This document shows, in pieces, positions 13,535-24,883 of a DNA stretch of 64,000 nt. Position 1 is the first letter of the stretch. Every line of letters begins with the position of its first letter. Source of the DNA: Trifolium pratense. Taxonomy: Eukaryota; Streptophyta; Magnoliopsida; Fabales; Fabaceae. The translations under genes were made by a program, and so were the position numbers. The DNA lies in assembly GCF_020283565.1 (NCBI RefSeq), contig NC_060065.1, forward strand, positions 36,258,409-36,322,408. The letters are read 5' to 3'. The notes beneath the pieces are model-generated. The model saw only the letters and a program-made list of their open reading frames with translations. It was not told the origin of the DNA and ran no database searches.

Positions 13535-15411
13535 TCACTTAGCTCCGCCATTTCCTACTGCTTTAAGGAAAGAGGCACTCTTACTAATTTCACGAATCGG
13601 CTTGTTTGTGATTCGGATGAAAGTATACGCCCATGTACCGGCCACTGCACCAAGAGTTGGTGACACTAAATATATCCATAGTCCTCTAAACTCTCTGTGA
13701 ACAAGAGCAGGTCCTAAACTTCTTGCCGGATTCATTGATGCTCCAGTGATTGGCCTGTTATCAAATTCAAATATATATTCGTAATTAAGTTCTAAGTAAT
13801 TTGATCAAACTCGATAGTTCTTATACTCTACGAATTAGGTTCATACCCGGCAAACAACACGTTTAGAAGTACCGTAGCTCCAACCGCAAGTCCAGCCAAT
13901 TCACCAATCTGTAGTATTTACAGATAAAATGAATTAACAAAATCTATAAATTAAGGTTGAAGATTGAATTATAGATATTGTTACGAAAGTGATTACCGCT
14001 CTATTGTCAGTGGCAACTCCAGAAACGACAAACATAAGATAAAAAGTGATTATGAATTCAATTATAAAAGCTTGAAGATCAGAACCAGCAGGGAGTGTTC
14101 CAGCAAAATGGTTTTCCTTGCCATTGAATATAAGTCTAAGTGTTCCACTTGCAAGTGTAGATCCAAGAACTTGAGCTACTATATAACTTGGTACCTATAA
14201 GATTATAAAATGAAGAAAATATCAACAAATTTAGATAAACCGTGATAAAAAAGCATATTTCCAATTATAATACAAGCTCTTATGTACAGAATGCGACCCT
14301 GAGGTCCATATCGGTGATAGGAAGACCTGCCACCTGCCGACATTCAAAGCAGAAGTAGACCCTTCTCCCGCCATATTTTTATATATGATACGAGCTATTT
14401 TCATGAGTTACATTTACCTGCTTAAGTGGGAACCTTTTGGTTGTAGCATGAGCAATGGTAACGGCTGGATTGAAATGAGCACCGGAAATGTGACCAACAG
14501 AATAAACCAAAACCATAACAGCGAGACCCCAAACAATTGAAATTCCAGGAAGTGTTACCACTTTGTCATTGTTAAGGTTCACCACAACAGCAGCACACCC
14601 TGCAAATATCAAGAAGAATGTTCCCACCACCTCTGCTACCAACTACATTCATCACAAAATACAAATTATTTTTTAATAAATCGTCAATTTAATCTTTAAA
14701 GAATATAAAAATAATGAATATTCTTAAAAAAAATTAAAAGGCAAAAATAAGATTAAATTAAAAATCAAGGCATAAGACATATCTTCAAATACAAAGCACA
14801 ATCAAATAGCCCCACAACAAGGGGCGGAGCTCCCTATGGATTGGAAAAGGTAGCAGCCCATCCCAAAATTTTCATTGTTTCAATTATACACAATAAAGTT
14901 AACATAGTCCACCACCACTAATGTAGTATTTTTGTTATCAATAGTGTTCAAATAAGTTACTAAAAAATATTACATTAAATGCGTGCACGCATGCGCGCAC
15001 AGACATGATCCATAAAAAGAATAATAAACTACACTACGTATGATCCTGCCGAAAATGTATATAAAATCCGTCACTTTATTCTATATTATCAAAATATTTA
15101 TAAAAATCAATATAGTGAATTTTCAAAGATTAACACCACGAATTTCATATACTTTAAAAAATGTACTACTTATTATTGTATACTAAAGTATACTTTAGCA
15201 ATTAAAATTAAGACAGAATGATACTTAAGAGACTAAATTATATAGTTTATGATCAAGAAAACGAGTTATGCATAGAGAAGTTTAGAAAATATACCTTCTG
15301 CAAAAGAGGGACACAATCTTTAAATCCTGAGGAGTCGTTACAACTTTTTGTGGGATCATTGATATCCAAAACTATGTCATTGTTGCCATTGGTTGGTGAA
15401 TGATTAGCCAT
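13535..15411 (-). CDS. Nodulin-26-like intrinsic protein (NIP aquaporin), copy 2
   Basis: Same family and exon plan as the neighbouring NIP. Exons read leftwards: 15411-15295, 14642-14418, 14194-13997, 13908-13847 and 13754-13535, giving 273 residues, close to nodulin-26 length. Internal exons 2, 3 and 4 are exactly 225, 198 and 62 bp in both genes. Pore motifs are [12 protein letters not shown] and [12 protein letters not shown]. The N-terminus [19 protein letters not shown] and C-terminus [19 protein letters not shown] are closer to canonical nodulin-26 than those of copy 1. The serine-bearing tail resembles the region phosphorylated in nodulin-26 (family knowledge). Intron 1 is 652 bp against 103 bp in copy 1. 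Both genes lie in the same direction about 2.5 kb apart, a clear tandem duplication. Confidence 0.94.
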
Positions 15412-15519
15412 AACACCGACACAAGATTAGGATAAAGAGAATGAATGAATGAAGTATGAAAAAAATTATATGCTTTGTCAAATAAGCTAAGAATGAATTA
15501 TGAACCAAACGAGCTATCA

Positions 15520-15550
15520 CAAATTATGGGCACCCAAAAGTCTTTATAAA
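15520..15550 (-). promoter_or_regulatory. Conserved promoter block of NIP copy 2
   Basis: AAGACTTTTGGGTGC (minus strand, 15530-15544) matches the block upstream of NIP copy 1. The place where copy 1 has its TATAAATT box is changed here to CATAATTT. A separate palindromic TTTATAAA lies at 15543-15550, about 130 bp upstream of the start codon, and could serve instead. A GA-rich stretch including (GA)n near 15580-15598 follows upstream. Confidence 0.4.
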
Positions 15551-15609
15551 GAGGAAGAAGGGATGGGGAGAATAGAGGGACAAAGAGAGAGAGAGAGATT
15601 CAGAATTTG

Positions 15610-17303
15610 ACTTTTTCAAAATTTCTCGGATGGGAAAATAAATTGCACCAATATTGTCACTTTATAGGGTGTGAACATATATATTTTGTGAACATATCAC
15701 TTTTTTATCACATGATGATCCGTTTGGTAAAATTATTTTATAGATAAGACTAGATAATTTCGCGGTTAGAATCACACATTTAAATCAGAGAATCTCAAAT
15801 TTAAATTATTTTATATCTTTTTTTTTATATCATAAATTTAGATACGTTCTTGTCGGTATTTTTGTAGTTATCGCCTATGGTATTAAATTAAATGACTCAT
15901 TAAAAAAAAAAAAAAAGACTCATTATCAATAATTAAAATTAATAAATAGTAATAATTTAGATACATTTCTTATTTGAATAATTGTTTCCTTAAACAAATT
16001 AATCATGTCTTTATAACGTATAAGATTTTTTTTTCTTGGTGCCGATAACGTATAAGGTTTTATTTGTAAGTATTTATGTATATGCCATCCATATAATAAG
16101 AGACATTAAAATAAAATCAAACTATATTAAATATTTCCATAAAATATTTTAAATAATTTTAGCGGATAATTATAAAAAAAAATAGCGGATAATGATAAAC
16201 TCAAATAAGTCGATTTATACAAAAAAAAAATATTTGGTTTACAGCAGAGAAAAAAATTGAAATTAGAACCTTCTGCATACTACCAAAATCTTTCGCAACT
16301 AGATCAATTTAAATAATTTTAATATTAAAGGTATTATTATACCTTTTTTTTTACGAGTATATTTTATATTAGTTAATCTTCCCCAGTAAACAAGATGGTT
16401 AATATCTAAAAAATATATTAATATAGGGATTGTATGTTTGTTCATATATTAACACCGAGACATATTTTTTATTTATAATTTATACGAGGTTCTATATTTA
16501 TTATATTCGGAGGATATTGATGTGAAAATTAACTAATATAAAATATATTTTGATAATTTCTTTATGGTATTTTTGTTTCATATTTATTTTACTATGGAAT
16601 TTAACTTTTTTTGTTTGTTTGGATTTTTTTTTATAAAGTTTACACACGGATCTATATTTTTACATTGTGATTTACACATGAACTACATTTATATTTATAT
16701 ATTAATATGGCATCATATGTTTTTTTTTTGTTGACTAATACGGGATCTGTTATATTTTTATAAATTTTATTTTTTGTAATCTCATTTACTCATGCTTGGC
16801 AAGGTACGAATACTTAATTATTATACTTGTAGCTTGTGAGTTAGAAGACGACATTGAAAGCTTGTCCAACTACCCACCGGAAATGCAGAATGGAACATAA
16901 ATTAATGGTACTTAACATTAAATTTTAGATGAGATATATAGCCTCCTTTTTTGTCCCATTTGTCTCTTTCAGTCAAACGTTTGGATCTTTGATGATGTGA
17001 TCATCATGCCAAAGTATGGATTTCTAATTTTATTTTATAAGTTTCTGTCAAAAAAAAATATAAGAGAGTTTGGCTAAGCAAAATTTAAAAAATAAAAACA
17101 TTAGGCTTTGGATCTTGGTGATTGACGGTTGTAATAGGTTGGAGTATCTCTTTATTCCCATTAATAATTTTGTTTTGCTTATAATTAAATAAATAAAAAC
17201 GTTAGGCTTTGAATAGTTATAGTTCAAGGTAAAAATTGGATAAGAGTTCCAGTCAAAAAAAATAATTGGATAAGAATGACATGACATGAATAGATAAGAA
17301 CTC
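15610..17303. other. AT-rich spacer
   Basis: Long A/T-rich DNA with no supportable coding region. A short repeated phrase on AAACGTTAGGCTTTGAATAG type sequence occurs near 17090-17210, but I could not assign it to a repeat family. Confidence 0.5.
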
Positions 17304-17317
17304 AAATTTTAGCTATT

Positions 17318-18185
17318 TTTTTTGGAAAAGCAAAGGAAATAATAAATTAAAAAAAAAAAAGAAAAAACACAAGAAGTGCTATGAAACAATACAAGCAAGT
17401 CTATCAACGAAGACCAAAAGAAGCAGATCAAAGCTAGAATTATTAAGTCAAACTAGCCTATTGAAGCACCTAAACAAACAGCTTATAACCACAAAACTCA
17501 GTACCATCACAGCAGGACAGCTATTCAAGAGATACACCATAATCAGAATTAGCTAAGATACACCAAATGAATGTATGCCTACCAAGACCAAAACATGTTT
17601 GATACTAATATGGAAAAATAAAGCGCTCAATACGACTTGTCTTTCTTTCGTAGAACTCACAAGAAATCAGCGAACACCTCAAGGAAGCAACAAAACAATG
17701 CTAAAATAATGCGACTCGGGATCTCGCGTCAAGTCACTTACGCGTTTAGGCAACAGAAAAACTGAATGTTTCTGACCCAAGACAAACCGGACGATACCTT
17801 ATGAAATGCAACCGAGATGCATATTTTAGCAGAGCAGCTTCCAGCAAACGTTTTTTGATGCCAATACAATACCTGCATAATAACCAAAACAACGGCAGAA
17901 AACCATAAAATAGCATAGAGCACAAAAATGATAATTTCAATCCACCGAAACAAGACAATATCGTCAGTTTACTCCAAGGCATGCTAACGGATTCATCCGC
18001 CATAAGCTTAAATTTTTTTTTTTTTTTTTTCACCACCAGTTTAATCTGGTCCGGGGTCAGTTTTGGCATCAAGTGGTTCCAGCCCCCTCCCGATCGCAGT
18101 TGCGGGGAATTGAACCGTGGTCCTCCTACCAAGTTCAGCGCCAATCACCACTGAACCAACTAACTATTGGTTACTGATAGGCTTA
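17318..18185 (-). mobile_element. Retroposon (LINE 3' end or processed copy) with perfect 14-bp target duplication
   Basis: The direct repeat AAATTTTAGCTATT occurs at 17304-17317 and again at 18186-18199, bracketing a unit whose minus strand ends in TTTGCTTTTCCAAAAAAAA. That poly(A)-ended, (T/C)-rich 3' tail is typical of plant L1-type LINEs or retroposed transcripts. On the minus strand, right after the 5' junction region, is an 85-residue open frame beginning MADESVSMPWSKLT (about 18003-17746) with hydrophobic stretches and no family I recognise. A SINE is nested at the 5' end. Element identity is inferred; the flanking duplication is seen. Confidence 0.55.
18013..18176 (-). mobile_element. 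tRNA-derived SINE nested in a retroposon
   Basis: The minus strand begins near 18176 with a box-A-like GGTTCAGTGGTGATTGG and a box-B-like GGTTCAATTCCCCGC, the internal RNA polymerase III promoter. It runs through GGGAGGGGGCTGGAACCACT and ends in about 18 A residues (plus-strand T run at 18013-18030). The flanks read ATAAGCTTAAA (18002-18012) and ATAGGCTTAAA (18177-18187), a target duplication with one mismatch. It is not a tRNA gene: no acceptor stem pairing is evident. Confidence 0.8.
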
Positions 18186-18366
18186 AAATTTTAGCTATTA
18201 CTTTTTTGGTTTATAATAGTACATTATTACTTGTTAGAATTCTCACGATGATTAATTTCTTTAACTAGACATTAGAATGTTCAGAGTAGAAACATCACCA
18301 TAAGTGATAAGCACGTAACGTAACTACTTTTTAATGTTCTAGAAATATTTCTTTAACTAGCTATTA

Positions 18367-18372
<6 letters not shown>

Positions 18373-18406
<34 letters not shown>
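18373..18406. repeat. (TA)n microsatellite
   Basis: About 17 uninterrupted TA units. Confidence 0.95.
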
Positions 18407-18408
<2 letters not shown>

Positions 18409-18954
18409 GTCTGTACATTTAAAAAACTTATATATACATCACATTTGAAGTTACTTTGGTATCTTCTTCATTAACATTGATTAGCAATATCTTTAATTCA
18501 TTCTTCAAAATAACTATGGAAATGACAACATATAATTGACCATGGAAAACAATCGATGTTGAAACATAAGTTTTTATTTATATTATAAATCTCATCGAAG
18601 GATTCTGAGTTGGATAAACTACTTCATTATCTCTTACCAAAAAACTACTGTATTATCGAATTTGACATTTATATTAATTTGAAACTTATTGAGCAAAGAT
18701 AAACCAACTTAACTCATACTCAAATATCGAATATGATAAAAATCATACCGGGCATAACAACCATTAGTAAATTTTATTTTATCTATTTTTTTTACTAACA
18801 TTGGAAAGTAGTCCTGATAATCGACCAACTCCTTATATTTACAGAGATTAGACAAAATATTATTAGCAAAAACATTAACTTTTTTGGAAAAAAAACAATA
18901 AAATACACAAAATAATAAAATGAACAAAAAAATTTAAAATGAATAATAACCCAA

Positions 18955-18996
<42 letters not shown>
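18955..18996. repeat. (AAT)n microsatellite
   Basis: About 14 AAT units in an otherwise AT-rich spacer. Confidence 0.95.
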
Positions 18997-19541
18997 TACA
19001 ATTAGTACCCCACATTAAATGGATGTAAGTGGATGATGTGGCTAAATGAAAGGTTTTCATTGGTTTATGGATTAGGGTTTAGATAGACAATTCCACAACT
19101 ATCTAGGATTTATATATATAGATTTGCTGGCAATGCTAATTTCATACCATTTATTACTTTCTTTTTTTGAACAAATAGTAGAGTACCGTTTATTACTTTA
19201 ATTGTACTTTTGGTCAATTACTTGATTGTATTTTTTTTATTTTTAGTATATAGTCGTAGACGAAATGACAAATTATTAAATACTACTGATACATAATAGA
19301 AGAATCGATCATGATGTCTGACCTAGTAATTTTGACATTTATAAGATTTATGGACTACTTGTACTTTTGTTTCTTTTATTATTTATTTATTCTTCATATA
19401 ATATTAATTATTATTTAACCATATAATTAATTGATAAATATATTTTAAAATACAAATTCTTCTAAAATATTGCTGACGAGACTCTAAAGAATTGGCTACC
19501 TACGTTTGCATGACTGCAAGATGAAATCACATTATTAAAAT

Positions 19542-19797
19542 GAGTAAATTGTCAAATACCTCTCCTAAAATTTTAAAATTTGTCAAATATCCACTTGAAA
19601 TTTGGAAATAGGCAAATACTCTCCTGAAATTTAAAAAAGTCAATCAAATTGTCCCCTGGCACTACCAGTCAGAGTCCACGTCAGGGGGCAATTTGATTGA
19701 CTTTTTAAAATTTCTAAGGGGTATTTGTCTATTTCCAAATTTCAAGGGGATATTTGACGAATTTTAAAGTTTCAGGGAGGTATTTGAGTGTTTACTC
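19542..19797. mobile_element. Foldback MITE, Mutator-like, with 10-bp target duplication
   Basis: A 256-bp palindromic element. Its ends are GAGTAAATTGTCAAATACCT and the matching inverted CTCAAATACCTCCCTGAAAC on the opposite strand. The inverted arms run nearly to the centre (CCCCTGGCAC ... GTCAGGGGGC). TTATTAAAAT stands on both sides (19532-19541, 19798-19807), so the target duplication is 9 or 10 bp, the size made by Mutator-type transposases. It has no coding potential. Confidence 0.75.
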
Positions 19798-19807
19798 TTA
19801 TTAAAAT

Positions 19808-20218
19808 ATTAGGCTTATACTAGTAACTAGAACTTTGACTCATGCGGTGCATGAGTCTAATTAGGTGTAATATGTAACAATAAAAAATAAAATACAAAAA
19901 TTCTAAGAGCATTTTCAATAAGAGTAGTATAGGGAATTTCATGGACTAATTATTCTATATTTGTTTATGTGCTTATTTTATATTTTATATATTTTTTAAA
20001 TATTTTGGAACCCCATCGTTTTGTTTACTTATTAAAAAAAATTGTTGATAACTAAAGGTTAAAAAATTGATGATAATTAAAGGTTAAAAAAAATTAAAGA
20101 CATAATCAAGAACATAAACTTAAGTAGACATCCATAAATAAATAAAAATTGTGATTAATTTTGCAGTTCAAATTTATTGAAAACAGGGTTAACATATTAG
20201 GATTCCTAAATTTTTTCA
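19808..20218. other. AT-rich spacer
   Basis: No gene. AAGAGCATTTTCAATAAGAG near 19906 resembles one end of the GAGCATCTCCAAT-type MITE seen complete at 39642-40281, but no opposite end was found. Confidence 0.4.
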
Positions 20219-20392
20219 TAATTGAAGCACATGTTTTAGCGGTTGAAATGTTTTATTGTAAGTAAGGGATGCAGGTTCGATGACAATCTGTATTTTTTTA
20301 ATATAAAGCTGCAATAAAAAGAAAGAGAAAATGAGAGGGGGAAAAATTTGGTTTAGGGTTAGCTTATGTTGGCAAGCTTATAATATAAGAGA
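20219..20392 (+). repeat. tRNA-derived repeat (SINE-like), copy 1
   Basis: A box-B-like GGTTCGATGAC follows a weak box A (TTTTAGCGGTTGAAATG). The 3' part reads TTTGGTTTAGGGTTAGCTTA and ends GCAAGCTTATAATATAAGAG. The same order of motifs recurs at 20880-21053, so these are two diverged copies of one family. Assigning it to SINEs is an inference from the box B. Confidence 0.45.
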
Positions 20393-20879
20393 TTATCGGT
20401 TTTTAATTGTTTAAATTGTGCAATGAAAATTGATGGTGCTTAATTGTCGTATGAAATCTTTCCTATGAAAGTTGATGGAGCTTAACACTTTGTGGACATA
20501 ATTTAAATCACAATTGGTCTGCTAGTGCATATTGTATCAATTGATCATCAGTTAATATTAAATCTACAATGTTAAAATCAAAATAATGAATGTGATTAGT
20601 GACATGACTATGGTTGTGTTTGGTTGTATTGCAAAAACAAATGATTTAGCAGAATTGAATTTGATAATAACTTTCTAAATTACACGTGATAATAACTTTC
20701 CAAATTGCACATGATAATTATTCTCTAAATTTATGATCCGGTAGAAAAAAAATATTGATCAGGTAAGACATAAAAATATTTCGTGATGAATAATATAGTC
20801 AACAATAATTTTGATATGATATACTTTTAAAATTGATGGTGCTTATCAATTATTGCACATAATTTTAATCACAATTGAT

Positions 20880-21053
20880 ATACTTGCTATAATGGTTGGA
20901 AATATTGCCTTGCACTGAAGGGTTGCGGGTTCGAATCATAGTCAAGACAAAATTGTATTATTTTTTAATAAAAATTGCAAGATAAAATGGAGGGAAAACA
21001 AATTAGGGTTTAGAGTTTGCTTGTGTATACAAGCTTATAATATAAAAGATATT
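20880..21053 (+). repeat. tRNA-derived repeat (SINE-like), copy 2
   Basis: Contains TATAATGGTTGG, a better box B (GGGTTCGAATCATAGTC), AATTAGGGTTTAGAGTTTGC and the end ACAAGCTTATAATATAAAAG. It lies about 660 bp from copy 1 in the same orientation. Confidence 0.5.
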
Positions 21054-21572
21054 TTGCCATAACCATAACATGATGGTTGCCATAATTAGCAAACTACAGG
21101 AGAGTACATGATCTTTGGAAGTTTGAATCAACTATAATATCTTTTATACATAAGAAAGTTGATTGTTCTGGTAAACTCTAAATTGTTCTTATTTAAGATG
21201 TTGTCATGTATCCAATGTAAGGGTAATTTGTGTCCAAAAATATGATAACTAAACTGAAAGTACACATGTAACTAAGTCATCAAAGTCATATTTCATTTTG
21301 TGAGCGTAAATGTTACTTTATTGAAAGACATAGTTGCATTTTAACCAAGCCACAAGCCACTTAGTTACTTTTGAAATCAAATTCATGTGACAATGTCCTT
21401 TATTTTGCAAGTTTGTTATGAGTTGTCATGAGTTATCTTTTGCAGGTAAACTATGATATTCAAATTTCAAATGGAACATATTTTTATATTATTACTCAAT
21501 GTCTCAATGTCTCAATCTCTCACCCAACATCATCACTTACTTCTTATTTTTTCTTCTCTCATCTTTTACACA

Positions 21573-21870
21573 GAGTAAATTCTAATTGATATATAAATTT
21601 TAACTATCATATAAGGGATAAATTATCACTGATAAAAAATTCAATATAATTATCATATGTGAGACAAGTTCTTACTAATAAAAAATTAAAAAAAAAACTA
21701 TTTTACACGGGGTAAATTCTAACTGATATATAAGTTTTAACTATCATATACGGGGTAAATTATCACTGATAAAAAATTCAAAATAGTTATCATATGTGAG
21801 ATAAGTTCTAACTAATAATAAAAATTTTAAAAAACATATTTTATACGGGGTAAATTCTAATTGATATATA
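21573..21870 (+). repeat. 137-bp tandem repeat, about 2.2 units
   Basis: GGTAAATTCTAA(T/C)TGATATA recurs at about 21575, 21712 and 21850, a period of 137-138 bp. The unit also holds AACTATCATATA, GGTAAATTATCACTG and TTATCATATGTGAGA. A related stretch in the opposite direction lies at 38478-38610. There is no coding frame. It may be part of a larger interspersed repeat. Confidence 0.75.
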
Positions 21871-22518
21871 AATATGTTCTATGTAATTGTTTCTTTCAAT
21901 TTAAATATATTTATAATTACAACCAATTTTGATTACCAAACTATAACTTAAAAAATATCCCCATGTCTTTTACTAGTGATGGTTGAAATTTTAGGCTTGT
22001 ACTAGTAATATTTTGCCATGCTCACATCATCAAAGATCTTGTCATTTGTCTATATATTGTAGTACTAAAGATAAACGATATTTCTATTAATTATATTTGT
22101 TTTTGTAATTTATCCAAAATATTAAATTTGCTAGCTGCCAACATTGTTTGTAATTTAAAATTATACTTATACTTATAACCTAGATAAATTTTTTACAATA
22201 TTCAAAGTTAACGTTCTCTACTAATAGTAAATTGATTCAAGTGCTAATGAATTTGAGTCTCTTATGCAAATCGTCAGGAGTTCAATTATTATTATTTCAT
22301 GTGTATGAAGAAAGAAGAGAAATTTTTGCTTGTGTGCCCACAAATTCTTTTATAGAGATTAATATTACTCCTCATTCCAAAGTATATGTAATATTTGTTT
22401 GTTTCAAGCAAATTTAGAAGATACTAAAAGAAAAAGAGAATATTAAACTTCAAACAAATATATATTTTTTTTAGCTTAACGGCTAAAATTCCACATTCAA
22501 GATAAATAAATTGAACTA
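21871..22518. other. AT-rich spacer
   Basis: No gene or recognisable repeat. Confidence 0.5.
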
Positions 22519-22620
22519 GTCTCGTGAGCTTAACTCAGTTGACAGGATATTGTATTATATATGCAGGGGGCGTGATTCGAACTTGATCAAAATAAAAATA
22601 AAAATGGAGTGTCCGAAATT
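22519..22620 (+). mobile_element. tRNA-derived SINE, decayed
   Basis: Begins CTCGTGAGCTTAACTCAGTT (box A), then ATATGCAGGGGGCGTGATTC with box-B-like GTGATTCGAACTTGATC. This is the same family as the minus-strand copies at 22711 and 36527, in the opposite direction and missing most of the tail. Confidence 0.65.
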
Positions 22621-22710
22621 TTTAACATATCACAACCTTACCTTTTACAAAGCCAAAAATGACTTAACTGATTTATATATTTAAATAAATATGAATAACA
22701 TCATTTATTC

Positions 22711-22845
22711 CTTTTTTTAGTCAAGTAGCACGGTGACTAAAAAATTCACCTTAAAGGTGAATAAGTGAAATGTCCCGATTTCGAACCTGGGTTTCTGCAT
22801 ATATAGTGTGATGTCTCTACCAACTGAGCTAAGCTCAATGAGGCT
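22711..22845 (-). mobile_element. tRNA-derived SINE (legume type)
   Basis: The minus strand reads GAGCTTAGCTCAGTTGGTAG (box A), then CAGGTTCGAAATCGG (box B), then a 3' part with the hairpin TTCACCTTTAAGGTGAA and ACTTGACTAAAAAAA. It lies between near copies of AACATCATTTATTC (22697-22710) and AATATCATTTATTT (22846-22859), an old target duplication. Confidence 0.8.
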
Positions 22846-22859
22846 AATATCATTTATTT

Positions 22860-24640
22860 GTTATTTTAGATTTTGTACATTGTCTTAAACCATGTATTCA
22901 CCTGCATTTTTCAATAACTTAAAATTTGAAGTGGTTGACCAAAAATTTTGAGTCTTTTTCCTAATGATGATAATGCCTATAAAAAATATTAGAGTTTTAA
23001 TTACTTATGATCTCCTAATTTTTTATTCGCAGTTTCTACAATGAATGTAACATCAATCATTCTCATATTATAGTTTTCATTGAATCTAGAAGACACAAGT
23101 CCGAGTGTTGAAGAGATACCGGTGATTGTTAGCATTAGTTCAATGCGCATGCATGTTTTTCCAACCACCCACACACTGTACTAAAGACCGTTTCAACACC
23201 AGCCTCAATAGTGTTGAGTAGGAATTTAATTAACTGTATTTTTTTTTTCTATTTTGCATTGACTTACTTTCACTAATTTTGTATTTTTATTGAACGGTCA
23301 CCGATTATATTTGCGGTTAGTTACTCGCTTTCATTCTTAGCATTTTTTTTGAGTTTATAGATGAAGTGACAAACATTATTTGAAATTCAGACACACAACT
23401 ATAATTATCTTACGTGAATGTGTTCGGTATAACAATATCGAAAAGAAAAAAAATAGTAGTTGATTATTGAGAGAGTTTTGGAAAGACTGCAGTCTTGCCA
23501 TTGATCATGGAGTGAAAACTTACCAAGTTAGGTATTAGGTAAAAAAAAATATTTTTATATCATAATATTTAAGTGGCAGGCAAAGACCCTTAAATTTATT
23601 TCTTTATACAGAAAGTGAACTATTTGCCTCTCATTTGTAATTTTTTTCTCTTTTGAAATGGGAAAATACAACTTTTTTTTAACAGAAATGGAGACTATTA
23701 CAACTTAAAGAGGAAAAAGTCTAGGAGTGAAGACTTCCTATAATCATGAGTATAGCATAATCACCTATTTTGTAAAAAAAAAAAATAGAGAGAGAAATAA
23801 ACTTATCAACTCATACAGTGAAAAAAAAAATTACTCACCCCTTATATAGTTATATTATGGCATTTTCTAAAAAGATTAAAATTTAAATTCAGTTAAAATA
23901 AAAGGATAAAATTCTGGATTTTAAAGTATAGGTGTTAAAATCTAAATTTATTCAAAATAGAGGATCGAAATTCCAAATTTTAAAATAGAGGAGTCAAAAT
24001 AGGGAGGTTAAAATTGAAAGACCAGAATACTATTATTCTTTAGTCTTACGGACTTAATGAAAAATACTTGCTTTAGTATAATTTTATATAAAAACTATTT
24101 ACATACATAAATGAACAAAACTAAAGAGAAAAAAAAAGTTAACGAATAAAGTTGGAGCCTTGAAGTCAACTTTAGAATTTTAGTTTTTTTATTTGGATGA
24201 ATGATCGACTTTAAATTAAGTAGATTCGTTTGTTTTGTAGTATTTTGGATCTTTTATACGAAAGACCCAAATTTTTTAACCCCGTCAATTTTATAATTCT
24301 ATTCATATATATACGTGTGCGCGCGTCAAATAATATCTTAATTTCCTTTAAAATTGTACCAAAACTTCTCAAAAAATTGTTCTGTACACCTTTTTTTTTT
24401 TTTTGACTTAGTTCTGTAGACCTGCATATGTTGACATACCCTTCAATATAAATGGTAATTTTGAAAAACAAGAACCTAAATAGCATTTTCCATGTTCTCG
24501 GCTTGAGTATGCGCTTGGTCAAATAATTTTAGGATATACAATTGCCCATGACTTACTCATTTGATTTGAGGGGCCATACAAAATATGAAGTCACAACTAG
24601 AGATGTCTAGTATTAGAAATCAAGACTAAGAAATTTGGTA
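22860..24640. other. AT-rich spacer
   Basis: No gene. Short repeated phrases of the kind AAATAGAGGATCGAAATTCC and AAAATAGGGAGGTTAAAATT near 23880-24020 look like a worn-down MULE/MITE end. The 103-residue minus open frame at 24211-24522 has no recognisable similarity and crosses poly-A tracts. Confidence 0.4.
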
Positions 24641-24645
24641 AAAAT

Positions 24646-24814
24646 TGTTGTAACTGAAAAAGTTTGTTGTAACCAACTCAATTGTTACTCGTTCATCTAC
24701 AAACGATTACAATGCTAGACTTATATAGCTTGCCACACAAGCAACACAAATGGGCTTGATACAAACTAGGCCCAATACAAGCTAAGCCCAAACACACATA
24801 TACAACTATCAACA
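24646..24814 (-). repeat. 3' LTR of the copia element
   Basis: 169 bp, TG...CA bounded, no difference found against the other LTR by eye. Confidence 0.95.
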
Positions 24815-24883
24815 TACCCTCCCTTAAACTGATTTCTACAAACACAAACACTAAAAATCAGTTTATACACAAACTATTATACA

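Noticed and set aside
14818..15060. Possible hAT-like element starting GGGGCGGAGC in NIP copy 2 intron 1
   Set aside because: No convincing inverted partner end or 8-bp duplication could be found.
18031..18170. Functional tRNA gene on the minus strand
   Set aside because: Box A and B are present but there is no cloverleaf or acceptor stem, and it has a poly(A) tail with target duplication: it is a SINE.
22232..22417. Possible small secreted peptide gene
   Set aside because: No signal peptide or cysteine pattern, and it lies in AT-rich spacer with no splice or promoter support.
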